From: SHLQ01 sp964610745
Lineage (GTDB): Bacteria; Actinomycetota; Acidimicrobiia; Acidimicrobiales; SHLQ01
NCBI GenBank assembly: GCA_964610745.1
Contig: CAZSYL010000082.1
Span: 1 to 11,535 of the forward strand
Direction of reading: 5' to 3'
DNA length: 11,535 nt
Under the pieces are notes generated by a model, which saw nothing but the letters and a program-made list of their open reading frames with translations, did not search any database and was not told the origin of the DNA. The position numbers and the translations under genes are program-made. Shown here one piece after another: positions 5,353 through 11,003 of the stretch. Position 1 is the first letter of the stretch. Each line of letters starts with the position of its first letter.

Positions 5353-6851
5353 TGTCCGAACCCGAACGGATCGACCCGCAGCGACATGGCCAGGCACAGC
5401 TGTTCGGTCGTGACCTCGTCTCCTCCGCCCTCGAGGTCGGCGATCGTCCGGGACACCGCACGGACCCGGCCGACACCACGGGCCGACAGCCGTCCTTGCC
5501 CAACAGCGTTTTCCAAAATTGTTCGGGCACCCTCGGTGAGTGGAATCACGTCGTCGAGCTCCGATGGATCGATCCGCGAGTTGATCGAGCCAGTCCGAGC
5601 AATAGCACGCGCTCGAGCCTCATCGACGCGTTCTGCCACCTCGGCGCTCGACTCGCCGTGTGGCTGGGCGAAAAGTTCCGATGGTGCTGGGCGCTGCACG
5701 CCAATACGAAGATCGAATCGGTCGAGGAGCGGACCAGACACGCGGCGGTGGTATCGGGCTCGGGCACTATCACTACATCGACACGCCCCCGGTGCGCCCG
5801 ACTCGCCACAAGGACAAGGGTTCATCGAGGCGACGAGCAGCACGCTGGCGGGGTATCTCGCCGTGCTGTGCGCTCGGGTCACACGCACCACGCGTTCTTC
5901 GAGCGGTTGGCGCATTCCGTCGAGCGCCGCCGGGGAGAACTCACCCAACTCGTCGAGGAATAGCACGCCTCGGTGCGCGAGCGACATCTCGCCGGGCCGC
6001 ATCGACGCCGCTCCCCCGCCGATGAGCGAAACCGGTGAGGCACTGTGGTGAGGAGCCCGAAACGGTGGATCGATGAGGGGCGACTGGTCCGGGCCGAGCT
6101 CGCCGGCTGCCGAGTGAATCCGAGTGACCTCCAGCGCTTCGGTCTCGGTCAGATCGGGCAACAGCGCTGGCATACGACGGGCGAGCATGGTTTTGCCCGC
6201 ACCGGGCGGTCCGACCATCAACAGGTGATGGCCTCCTGCCGCGCTGATCGCCAAGGCAAATTTGGCCAACTGCTGACCACGGATGTCGAGCAGGTCGTGC
6301 GAACTCTGTCGGATGGCGGGTGGCGCCACTTCGGGCGGATCGGGCCACGGCTCCTCGCCTGTGAGACATCGGAGCACCTCTTTGAGCGACGTCACGGGAT
6401 GAACGGTCTGATCGAGCAGGGCCATCTCGGTGCGATTCTTGAACGGAACGACCACTCGTTCCGTCTTGACTGCATCGCCCATCGGTAGTGCGCCGCGGAT
6501 CGGGCGAACCGTGCCGTCAAGACCGAGTTCGCCAAGGAACCCGTAGTCGTCGAGCAGTGAAACATCGAACCGTTCGACCGCGGCCAGGATTCCAACAGCG
6601 ATTGCGAGATCGAGGCTGGGACCGCTCTTCTTCAGGTCGCTCGGTGCGAGACTCACGACAATCTTTCGATTAGGCCAGTCGATGCCGCTGGACTCGAGTG
6701 CGGCCCGAACTCGGTCACGGGCTTCGCGAATCGATGCATCGGGTAGGCCCACGATCTGGAAAGCGGGAAGCCCTTGACCCACGTGAACTTCGACGTCGAC
6801 TGGATAGCCGCGCACACCACTGATGGTGGCCGACCGGACGATTGCAATCAT
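5349..6851 (-). CDS. comM: YifB/ComM family Mg-chelatase-like AAA+ ATPase
   Basis: ComM is a hexameric AAA+ helicase that promotes branch migration when transformed DNA is integrated. The protein has 500 residues, typical for the family. The N-terminal ChlI/Lon-protease-like domain is about 1-160 (GLPAFQIVGLPD, SLAPSDLKKSGPSLDLAIAVG). The AAA+ domain has Walker A GPPGAGKT (214-221), Walker B VLFLDE (296-301) and SGPLLDRFDL (372-381). The Cys cluster NPCPCG (344-349) with C357 and C359 is usual for ComM/YifB. The C-terminal Mg-chelatase domain includes GLSARGVGRVRAVSRTIADL-like sequence (here GRLSARGVGRV). I chose the ATG at 6849-6851 (MIAIVRSATISGV) because it matches the family start and has GGAG seven bases upstream; an ATG 13 codons earlier is less likely. 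It overlaps dprA by four bases, so the pair is translationally coupled. Confidence 0.95.
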   Translation of the reverse strand: MIAIVRSATISGVRGYPVDVEVHVGQGLPAFQIVGLPDASIREARDRVRAALESSGIDWPNRKIVVSLAPSDLKKSGPSLDLAIAVGILAAVERFDVSLLDDYGFLGELGLDGTVRPIRGALPMGDAVKTERVVVPFKNRTEMALLDQTVHPVTSLKEVLRCLTGEEPWPDPPEVAPPAIRQSSHDLLDIRGQQLAKFALAISAAGGHHLLMVGPPGAGKTMLARRMPALLPDLTETEALEVTRIHSAAGELGPDQSPLIDPPFRAPHHSASPVSLIGGGAASMRPGEMSLAHRGVLFLDELGEFSPAALDGMRQPLEERVVRVTRAHSTARYPASVLLVASMNPCPCGESGAPGACRCSDSARARYHRRVSGPLLDRFDLRIGVQRPAPSELFAQPHGESSAEVAERVDEARARAIARTGSINSRIDPSELDDVIPLTEGARTILENAVGQGRLSARGVGRVRAVSRTIADLEGGGDEVTTEQLCLAMSLRVDPFGFGQ

Positions 6852-6984
6852 GTGCGTCTCCAAGGTGCAGCCGTGCGTCGATATGAGCACGCTGCATGTG
6901 GTTTAGGTGGAGCGGCTTTCAGGCAGCCAGCACAAGGCCTGTGAGCAACCTACATCGGGACTGTGACAGTGCTCGACACGACTT

Positions 6985-7326
6985 CTAGGAGGGTTCGAGA
7001 ATGTCCCGGGTGAAGCGCACAACAGCATCGATGTCCGAGTCGCTCAGGAGGGCGCCGAAGGCTGGCATGTTCCCGGTTGGCCCGTTGCGCCCGCTGACCA
7101 CGACATCGCGCTGTTCTTCGTCGGTTAGCCGAGACTCGACATCTTGGATGTTGGCCCCGATTCCGCCGCCACCGGTCGGACCATGACACTGGGCGCAGCG
7201 CTGCTGATACACCGCTTGGCCCTGAAAGAGCTGCTCGTCGGCATCGTCTGGTAAGACGACCCCTCCTCCGCACGCGGTCACCAGCAAGGCAGCGACGATC
7301 AGCGTGAGGAGTGCGCGTATTGCCAC
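6985..7326 (-). CDS. Lipoprotein cytochrome c (class I, single haem)
   Basis: A small secreted c-type cytochrome, probably a membrane-anchored electron carrier. From GTG at 7324-7326 it has 113 residues: a hydrophobic signal (ALLTLIVAALL) ends in lipobox VTAC with Cys19, followed by a short acidic linker. The haem site CAQCH is at 44-48, and the axial Met is probably M87 in GNMPAFG. The fold matches cytochrome c6/cbb3-subunit-like domains (LFQGQAVYQQRCAQCHGPTG ... VVRFTRDIL). A GTG at 7372-7374 would add 16 residues ahead of the signal. I prefer the shorter form because its N-terminus is a normal lipoprotein signal and TATGCT lies six bases upstream, as in leaderless genes. It sits alone between yraN and comM, with no oxidase or haem-maturation genes nearby, so its partner is unknown. 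Confidence 0.88.
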   Translation of the reverse strand: MAIRALLTLIVAALLVTACGGGVVLPDDADEQLFQGQAVYQQRCAQCHGPTGGGGIGANIQDVESRLTDEEQRDVVVSGRNGPTGNMPAFGALLSDSDIDAVVRFTRDILEPS

Positions 7327-7332
7327 CCCAAG

Positions 7333-7340
7333 AGCATACT
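7333..7340. promoter_or_regulatory. Overlapping divergent -10 boxes
   Basis: On the minus strand TATGCT (7333-7338) lies six bases before the cytochrome GTG. On the plus strand CATACT (7335-7340) lies seven bases before the ATG of the small membrane ORF. The boxes share four bases, so the two start sites could exclude each other. No clear -35 is seen for either. Prediction from spacing only. Confidence 0.35.
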
Positions 7341-7347
7341 GAGAGTT

Positions 7348-7458
7348 ATGGGAATGGACCCGACGCGACAGCACAAGAAATCACCGTTTGACTATGTCTT
7401 TGTCGTGGCGTCAGTGATTGCGGCCGTAGCGCTGCTCGCGTGGGCTCTGCTCGGCTAG
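7348..7458 (+). CDS. Small single-span membrane protein ORF
   Basis: The only plausible plus-strand gene: a 36-codon ORF (MGMDPTRQHKKSPFDYVFV...), not recognised as a named family. It has a short polar, positively charged N-terminus (R, H, K, K) and then one hydrophobic segment of about 19 residues (VFVVASVIAAVALLAWALL), ending LG-stop. This is a typical N-in single-pass small membrane protein. The ATG at 7354-7356 may be the true start (34 residues), since GAGAG lies eight bases upstream of it; the ATG at 7348 could be a leaderless start. Its stop TAG lies in CTAG (7455-7458), whose other strand is the yraN stop, so the two genes meet tail to tail. It starts just inside the longest possible reading of the cytochrome gene. 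It could be chance, but the amphipathic layout and good codon use argue for a real gene. Confidence 0.5.
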   Translation: MGMDPTRQHKKSPFDYVFVVASVIAAVALLAWALLG

Positions 7459-7799
7459 AACGCGCCTTCTAGCACCTCCACCGAACGGCCGGTTACGGCG
7501 ACGACGTCGAAGCGGAGTTCGTCTCGACGTCGTTTGTTCTCGCGCAACCAGGCGCCGGCAAGGCGGCGGACTCGGTCTTGTTTGTCGGTATTGACCGCTT
7601 CGGCCGGGCTACCCCAACGGCTCGTGGCGCGGGTTTTCACCTCGACGAAGGCGACGGTGCCCTTGCGGCAGACGACGAGGTCGAGTTCGCCGCGACCGCT
7701 TCGCCAGTTGCGGTCGAGCACAACCCAACCCCGCCGCTCATACCAGCGGGCAGCGAGCTCTTCACCCTGACGTCCGAGTTCTTTGCGTGCAAATGTCAT
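7455..7799 (-). CDS. yraN: YraN/UPF0102 family nuclease-like protein
   Basis: A 114-residue protein of the UPF0102 family, predicted PD-(D/E)XK (Holliday-junction-resolvase-like) endonuclease fold. The family pattern is clear: GRQGEELAARWYERRGW (9-25), LDRNWRSGRGELDLV (28-42) with Glu38 and Asp40, FVEVKTR (51-57) with Glu53 and Lys55 as the catalytic ExK, GSPAEAV...K (63-73) and RFDVVAV (96-102). The substrate and role are not firmly known; the gene usually sits between rplS/rnhB and comM/dprA, as here. The ATG at 7797-7799 is the first start in good register with the family. No Shine-Dalgarno is evident, but TACTGT lies eight bases upstream. The stop is shared as CTAG with the plus-strand small ORF. 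Confidence 0.92.
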   Translation of the reverse strand: MTFARKELGRQGEELAARWYERRGWVVLDRNWRSGRGELDLVVCRKGTVAFVEVKTRATSRWGSPAEAVNTDKQDRVRRLAGAWLRENKRRRDELRFDVVAVTGRSVEVLEGAF

Positions 7800-7807
7800 G
7801 GAACCAC

Positions 7808-7813
7808 ACAGTA
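7808..7813 (-). promoter_or_regulatory. Possible -10 box for leaderless yraN
   Basis: TACTGT on the minus strand ends eight bases before the yraN ATG, and no Shine-Dalgarno is present between them. This is the same arrangement as at the recombinase and cytochrome genes. No -35 is recognised. Inference only. Confidence 0.3.
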
Positions 7814-7860
7814 GGTAGAGGGTCTGACAGCGAACACGAACCGGACTTCAGAGGAAGTCC

Positions 7861-8166
7861 TTAGCGGGGCATCGCGACGCCGTAGTACCGGTACATGGCT
7901 TTGGACTGCGCTGGTGGCGGTGCAACATGTGCACCGATTGCAGGCGAGTTCTTGACCGTTGCCTTGTCGAACGGAACGGTAAACGTGACGCCGCGTTGGC
8001 GCACCGAACAGATCGGCACGAGATGCTCGCCGCGGATAAAGCCGGTCTTGACCACCAACCACTCGGGGGCGAGGTCGGCTGGACGGCTAATGACATCTCG
8101 GATCGTTCCGATCTGTTCGCCTGATTCAGCAAAGAGCTTCTGATCGATGAACTGTGTCGTGGACAT
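7861..8166 (-). CDS. PRC-barrel domain protein
   Basis: A 101-residue protein with a single PRC-barrel. The pattern is QKLFAESGEQIGTIRDVISRP (9-29), PEWLVVKTGFIRGEHLVPICSV (34-55), VTFTVPFDKATVKNSP (60-75) and a Tyr-rich end MYRYYG (91-96), which in this group often follows the barrel. PRC-barrels occur in RimM (16S processing) and in the photosynthetic H subunit; free-standing ones in Actinobacteria are common and mostly of unknown function. The ATG at 8164-8166 has AAAGGG seven bases upstream. It lies after the rplS terminator and about 61 bases before yraN, in the place where lepB and rnhB usually stand. It is cytoplasmic, with no signal peptide. A link with the window's RimM, which also has a PRC-barrel, would be speculation. 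Confidence 0.85.
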   Translation of the reverse strand: MSTTQFIDQKLFAESGEQIGTIRDVISRPADLAPEWLVVKTGFIRGEHLVPICSVRQRGVTFTVPFDKATVKNSPAIGAHVAPPPAQSKAMYRYYGVAMPR

Positions 8167-8253
8167 AACAAACCCTTTCGAAGTCTGCGCCCACGCCGTA
8201 CCGTTCACCGTAACACAAATGAAATATTTGGCTAGGGGTTCTGACAAAACGAC

Positions 8254-8279
8254 AAAAGCCGCCCGGCGAACCGAGCGGC
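8254..8279 (-). terminator. Intrinsic terminator after rplS
   Basis: On the minus strand, 9-bp stem GCCGCTCGG / CCGGGCGGC (one G-U pair) closes a TTCG tetraloop and runs straight into TTTTGTCGTTTT. It begins about 20 bases after the rplS stop. A further perfect 9-bp inverted repeat (GTTCTGACA at 8238-8246, TGTCAGAAC at 8281-8289) encloses it. This should isolate rplS from the PRC-barrel gene. Confidence 0.92.
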
Positions 8280-8299
8280 CTGTCAGAACATGAAAGAAC

Positions 8300-8647
8300 T
8301 TAGAAGTTGCGCTTCTCTTTGACCTTTGCTGACTTACCAATGCGGTCGCGCAGGTAGTAGAGCTTTGCACGACGCACGTCGCCCTGATGCACGAACTCGA
8401 GCTTCGACATGATTGGCGAGTGGAGCGGGAACGTGCGCTCGACACCGACGCCGAAGCTGAGCTTGCGGACGGTGAACGACTCGTTGATGCCAGAACCACG
8501 ACGGGCGATTACGACGCCCTCGAAGACCTGGACACGTTCCTTGTTGCCTTCGACCACGCGGACGTGGACCTTGACGGTGTCGCCTGCCTGAAAGTCGGGG
8601 ATGTCGTCCCGGAGGCTCTTGTTGTCGACGAGATCGAGAATGTTCAT
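8300..8647 (-). CDS. rplS: 50S ribosomal protein L19
   Basis: L19 lies at the 30S-50S interface and takes part in bridge B8. The protein is 115 residues, the family's normal size, with no tail, unlike S2 and S16 here. Signatures: IPDFQAGDTVKVHVRVVEGNK (16-36), RVQVFEGVVIARRGSGINESFTVRK (38-62), GVGVERTFPLHSPIM (66-80) and VRRAKLYYLRDRIGKSAK (91-108). I chose ATG at 8645-8647 (MNILDLV) because it matches the family and has AGGAG eight bases upstream; the reading frame stays open upstream but has no L19 sequence. It has its own likely promoter and a strong terminator, so it is probably a single-gene unit here. Confidence 0.97.
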   Translation of the reverse strand: MNILDLVDNKSLRDDIPDFQAGDTVKVHVRVVEGNKERVQVFEGVVIARRGSGINESFTVRKLSFGVGVERTFPLHSPIMSKLEFVHQGDVRRAKLYYLRDRIGKSAKVKEKRNF

Positions 8648-8687
8648 CGCGGTGCTCCTGTTTGAATGGCCGACGGGCCAGCGGTCA

Positions 8688-8716
8688 AGCCTAGGCCCCA
8701 ACCACAGGCACTCCAA
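8688..8716 (-). promoter_or_regulatory. Likely rplS promoter
   Basis: On the minus strand TTGGAG (8711-8716), a 17-base spacer and TAGGCT (8688-8693) form a good housekeeping-type promoter. Transcription would start near 8680, giving a leader of about 35 bases. That leader holds a small hairpin, TGGCC-CGTC-GGCCA (about 8668-8681), ahead of the AGGAG. A role for the hairpin in L19 autocontrol is possible but unsupported. Confidence 0.55.
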
Positions 8717-8817
8717 CATCGTTGCCGACCTAGCACCGATCATTTCGCTTCTCCCACTCTTCGCTGTTCTGCGGAAGATATGGCGGCGCCGAGGGACCAG
8801 CCGTCGAGACGAGTCTC

Positions 8818-9222
8818 TCAGATAGAGGCGGCTACTTCGACTTCTTCGGGGGAGGTCTTGTAGATGTCTCGCATTGTTCGAAGGATGCCAGAAGCAACCT
8901 CCTCTGGCTTGACTGGTGCTGACCAGTCCCACTGGAAGGTGCCCCAGCTCTCTGATGCGACCGAGAAGCCGACCGCAATAACCGCACGCTCGTCGCGAAC
9001 GGTCAGGCGACTGTCGCCTTCGAGGCTGTCGTTGCCCGCGGCGATCAACTGGATTTCACCCTCGCCCGAACGGCGAGCGTCGATTCGTTTGCCCAGCTGT
9101 GGCACCGAAACCGTGACCGACTCATTCTGCTCATCGAGCAGGTCGGTGAGCGATGAGATGAGGGAGGTCTGCACCTTGTCCCATGAATCGGTTCCGGTCG
9201 AGAGAAGCAGCTCGGTCGTCAT
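8818..9222 (-). CDS. Conserved-looking protein of unknown function (possible YbjN/TY-Chap-like fold)
   Basis: A 134-residue acidic cytoplasmic protein, with no signal peptide, membrane segment or cysteine. I do not recognise it with certainty. It starts with a helical stretch (SWDKVQTSLISSLTDLLDEQ, 13-32), then beta-like segments (SVTVSVPQ, EIQLIAAGNDSL, AVIAVGFSVAS), then a Trp-rich turn SWGTFQWDWSAPV (92-104), and a last helix PEEVASGILRTMRDIY (106-121). This order faintly resembles the actinobacterial YbjN/TY-Chap chaperone-like domain, which also ends in a Trp/aromatic turn plus helix; this is a weak suggestion. The ATG at 9220-9222 has no clear ribosome binding site. It lies 111 bases after trmD and 170 before rplS, within a block of translation genes, and could be part of the trmD transcript. 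Codon use looks like its neighbours'. Confidence 0.7.
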   Translation of the reverse strand: MTTELLLSTGTDSWDKVQTSLISSLTDLLDEQNESVTVSVPQLGKRIDARRSGEGEIQLIAAGNDSLEGDSRLTVRDERAVIAVGFSVASESWGTFQWDWSAPVKPEEVASGILRTMRDIYKTSPEEVEVAASI

Positions 9223-9333
9223 ACCGAATAGATCGGCACAGCATCACAGTTCCTAAGTCGAACAACCCATCCGACCGTGCCACTCAGTCGCTCCATCCCA
9301 GACGTGTCACAACGTCTCGCGCTGCATTTGCAG

Positions 9334-10080
9334 CTACCGATCTTCTTCTTGGGCGTCGAGCCAGGCCAGGAGCTTCTCGTCCTCACCGGTGAGGCCGCCA
9401 CGAGCCTCGATCAAGTCTGGGCGTCGCTCGATCGTGCGGCGAAGCGACATGGCGTGGCGCCAGCGGCCGACCGCACCGTGGTTGCCCGACAGCAGAATCG
9501 GCGGTACCGCAGAGCCTTCGAAGTCGGCCGGGCGGGTGTAGTGCGGGTATTCGAGCAGCCCTGCAGCGAATGACTCGTCCTCGATCGAGTCGGCGTTGCC
9601 GAGAACGCCAGGGACGAGGCGACCCGCCGCTTCGATAATGACCGCAGCCGCAACCTCACCGCCAGCGAGCACATAGTCGCCAATCGACACTTCTGCATCG
9701 ACGAACGTGTCGAGGACTCGCTGGTCGATCCCCTCATAGCGGCCACACAAGAGCGAGAACCCGCCGCCAGCAGCGAGCTCGCGTGCCATTGTCTGATCGA
9801 ATCGTCGCCCCGACGGCGTTAGCGCCAACAGTGGACGAGCCGGCTCGACCTCGCGAATGGACGCGGCCAGAATATCAGCGCGCATCACCATGCCCGCTCC
9901 CCCGCCAAACGGCGAGTCATCGATGCTCTTGTGGACATCGGTCGCGTGGTTGCGCGGGTCGTGGAGCCGAAGGTCGATCTGACCCTTCTCACGAGCTCGC
10001 CCGATCATGCTCGCTGACAGAGCACCGTCGACCAGCTCGGGGAACACGCTGAACACATCGACTCGTAGTGACGAGTTCAC
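9334..10080 (-). CDS. trmD: tRNA (guanine37-N1)-methyltransferase
   Basis: TrmD methylates G37 of tRNAs that read CNN codons, using S-adenosylmethionine, and prevents +1 frameshifting. The protein is 248 residues, normal size. The SPOUT trefoil-knot motifs are all present: DVFSVFPEL (8-16), DDSPFGGGAGMVMR (54-67), LALTPSGR (85-92), LLCGRYEGIDQRV (110-122), SIGDYVLAGGE (132-142), the VPGVLGNADSIEDESF stretch (156-171), LLEYPHYTRP (175-184) and PPILLSGNHGAVGRWR (193-208). The acidic residue before SF at 169-171 is Glu where E. coli has Asp169; I recall Glu in other TrmD proteins too. The start is GTG at 10078-10080, which overlaps the rimM stop as GTGA; rimM-trmD are a classic coupled pair. Confidence 0.96.
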   Translation of the reverse strand: MNSSLRVDVFSVFPELVDGALSASMIGRAREKGQIDLRLHDPRNHATDVHKSIDDSPFGGGAGMVMRADILAASIREVEPARPLLALTPSGRRFDQTMARELAAGGGFSLLCGRYEGIDQRVLDTFVDAEVSIGDYVLAGGEVAAAVIIEAAGRLVPGVLGNADSIEDESFAAGLLEYPHYTRPADFEGSAVPPILLSGNHGAVGRWRHAMSLRRTIERRPDLIEARGGLTGEDEKLLAWLDAQEEDR

Positions 10081-10553
10081 AGGTCGAACAATCCGTCGGG
10101 CACGTCAACGTTGACCGTGTTGGCGCCGGTATCGATGTCGACCACAAAGACGACCGGGATCAGCATCTCGTCATCGACGACGAGAAGATCGCTGGCCGGA
10201 TTCGCTTGCACCGCCGTTACCTCGCCGCGGGCCTCTCCACTCTGGTCGATCACTTGTGCGCCGATCAGCTCATGAACCCACAACTCGTCGGGATCATCGA
10301 GTGGCTCGGCGCGTAGTTCGGAGCCTCGAAGTTCATCGGCAGCTTCCCTGCTCGTGACTCCTTCGAAGAACACGAGGAAGTCAGCATCCTTGGGACGAGA
10401 GGACTTCACCACCATTTCGACCTCACCTACGACAAGTCGAGCACCTTTGGCGACCCGCTCATCTCGATTGGTCGATAAATGCACAACGACCTCGCCCTTT
10501 AAGCCGTGCGCCTTGCGCACATGGCCAACCAAGAGGAGGTCGTCGTTACTCAT
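10077..10553 (-). CDS. rimM: Ribosome maturation factor RimM
   Basis: RimM binds S19 and helps form the head of the 30S subunit and process 16S rRNA. The protein is 158 residues. The N-terminal RimM beta-barrel (about 5-85) has VGHVRKAHGLKGEVVV (9-24) and the closing LRGSELRAE (75-83). The C-terminal PRC-barrel (about 88-158) has DELWVHELIGAQVIDQSG (89-106), GEVTAVQ (110-116), DLLVV (122-126), LIPVVFVVDID (131-141) and the usual end VPDGLFDL. The ATG at 10551-10553 has only weak ribosome-binding sequence. It lies 54 bases after the KH gene and overlaps trmD by four bases, in the conserved rpsP-KH-rimM-trmD order. Confidence 0.96.
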   Translation of the reverse strand: MSNDDLLLVGHVRKAHGLKGEVVVHLSTNRDERVAKGARLVVGEVEMVVKSSRPKDADFLVFFEGVTSREAADELRGSELRAEPLDDPDELWVHELIGAQVIDQSGEARGEVTAVQANPASDLLVVDDEMLIPVVFVVDIDTGANTVNVDVPDGLFDL

Positions 10554-10607
10554 GTGAAGAACTGACCGCTGCGAACCCGAGTCGCGCCAGCCATAGTGTT
10601 CCGTTGT

Positions 10608-11003
10608 TCAGTCGAGGAATTCGATGTCGACTTCGACACCGTCTCGAGCAGCAGCAGCACGGGTGAGCGTGCGGATGGCGTTGGCGACTCGGCCACGGCG
10701 ACCAATGACTCGTCCCATGTCGTCTGGACCAACACGGACCTCAAGCTGGAGGGTTCGTTTCGAATCGTCTACCTCGACCTGGACTGCGTCCTCGTCCTGG
10801 ACGAGCGCAGTGACGACGTATTCGAGCACTGCCTGAGCAGTTGGTGCTCCGTCGACATCGCTGCCACCGTCATCATCCGCGGCGTCTTCTGCGGGAGCTT
10901 CTGCTTCCACGGGAGCCGGGGTTGTGGCCTCATCAGCAACGACTTCATCAGCGACGGTGTCATCCGAGGACTCTTCGGTTCCGGCCTCGTTCTCCTGGCT
11001 CAT
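10608..11003 (-). CDS. khpA: KH-domain RNA-binding protein (KhpA) with acidic N-terminal extension
   Basis: A small RNA-binding protein; the family partners KhpB (Jag/EloR) and, in several Gram-positives, affects cell-wall growth and small-RNA action. The KH domain is residues 55-131: AVLEYVVTALVQDEDAVQVEV, then RTLQLEVRVGPDDMGRVIGRRGRVANAIRTL, with the RNA-binding GxxG loop as GRRG (101-104). Typical KhpA has about 75-80 residues, while this has 131: residues 1-53 are an Asp/Glu/Ala-rich disordered extension. A shorter protein might be made from an internal start, but the ATG at 11001-11003 overlaps the rpsP stop as ATGA and has GAGGG six bases upstream, which supports the long form. The position between rpsP and rimM is diagnostic. 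Confidence 0.92.
   Translation of the reverse strand: MSQENEAGTEESSDDTVADEVVADEATTPAPVEAEAPAEDAADDDGGSDVDGAPTAQAVLEYVVTALVQDEDAVQVEVDDSKRTLQLEVRVGPDDMGRVIGRRGRVANAIRTLTRAAAARDGVEVDIEFLD

Noticed and set aside
5230..6051. Long plus-strand frames opposite comM and dprA
   Set aside because: Antisense to genes with complete motifs, no ribosome binding site, Arg/Ser-rich products typical of shadow frames.
6852..6984. comM promoter or terminator in the gap after the cytochrome gene
   Set aside because: I saw only an 11-bp palindrome (ACTGTGACAGT, 6960-6970) and no convincing -35/-10 pair or T-tract.
9300..9334. Terminator after trmD formed by AGACGT/ACGTCT and GCTGCA/TGCAGC arms
   Set aside because: Stems are only 6 bp, one overlaps the stop codon, and no T-tract follows; it is likely chance.
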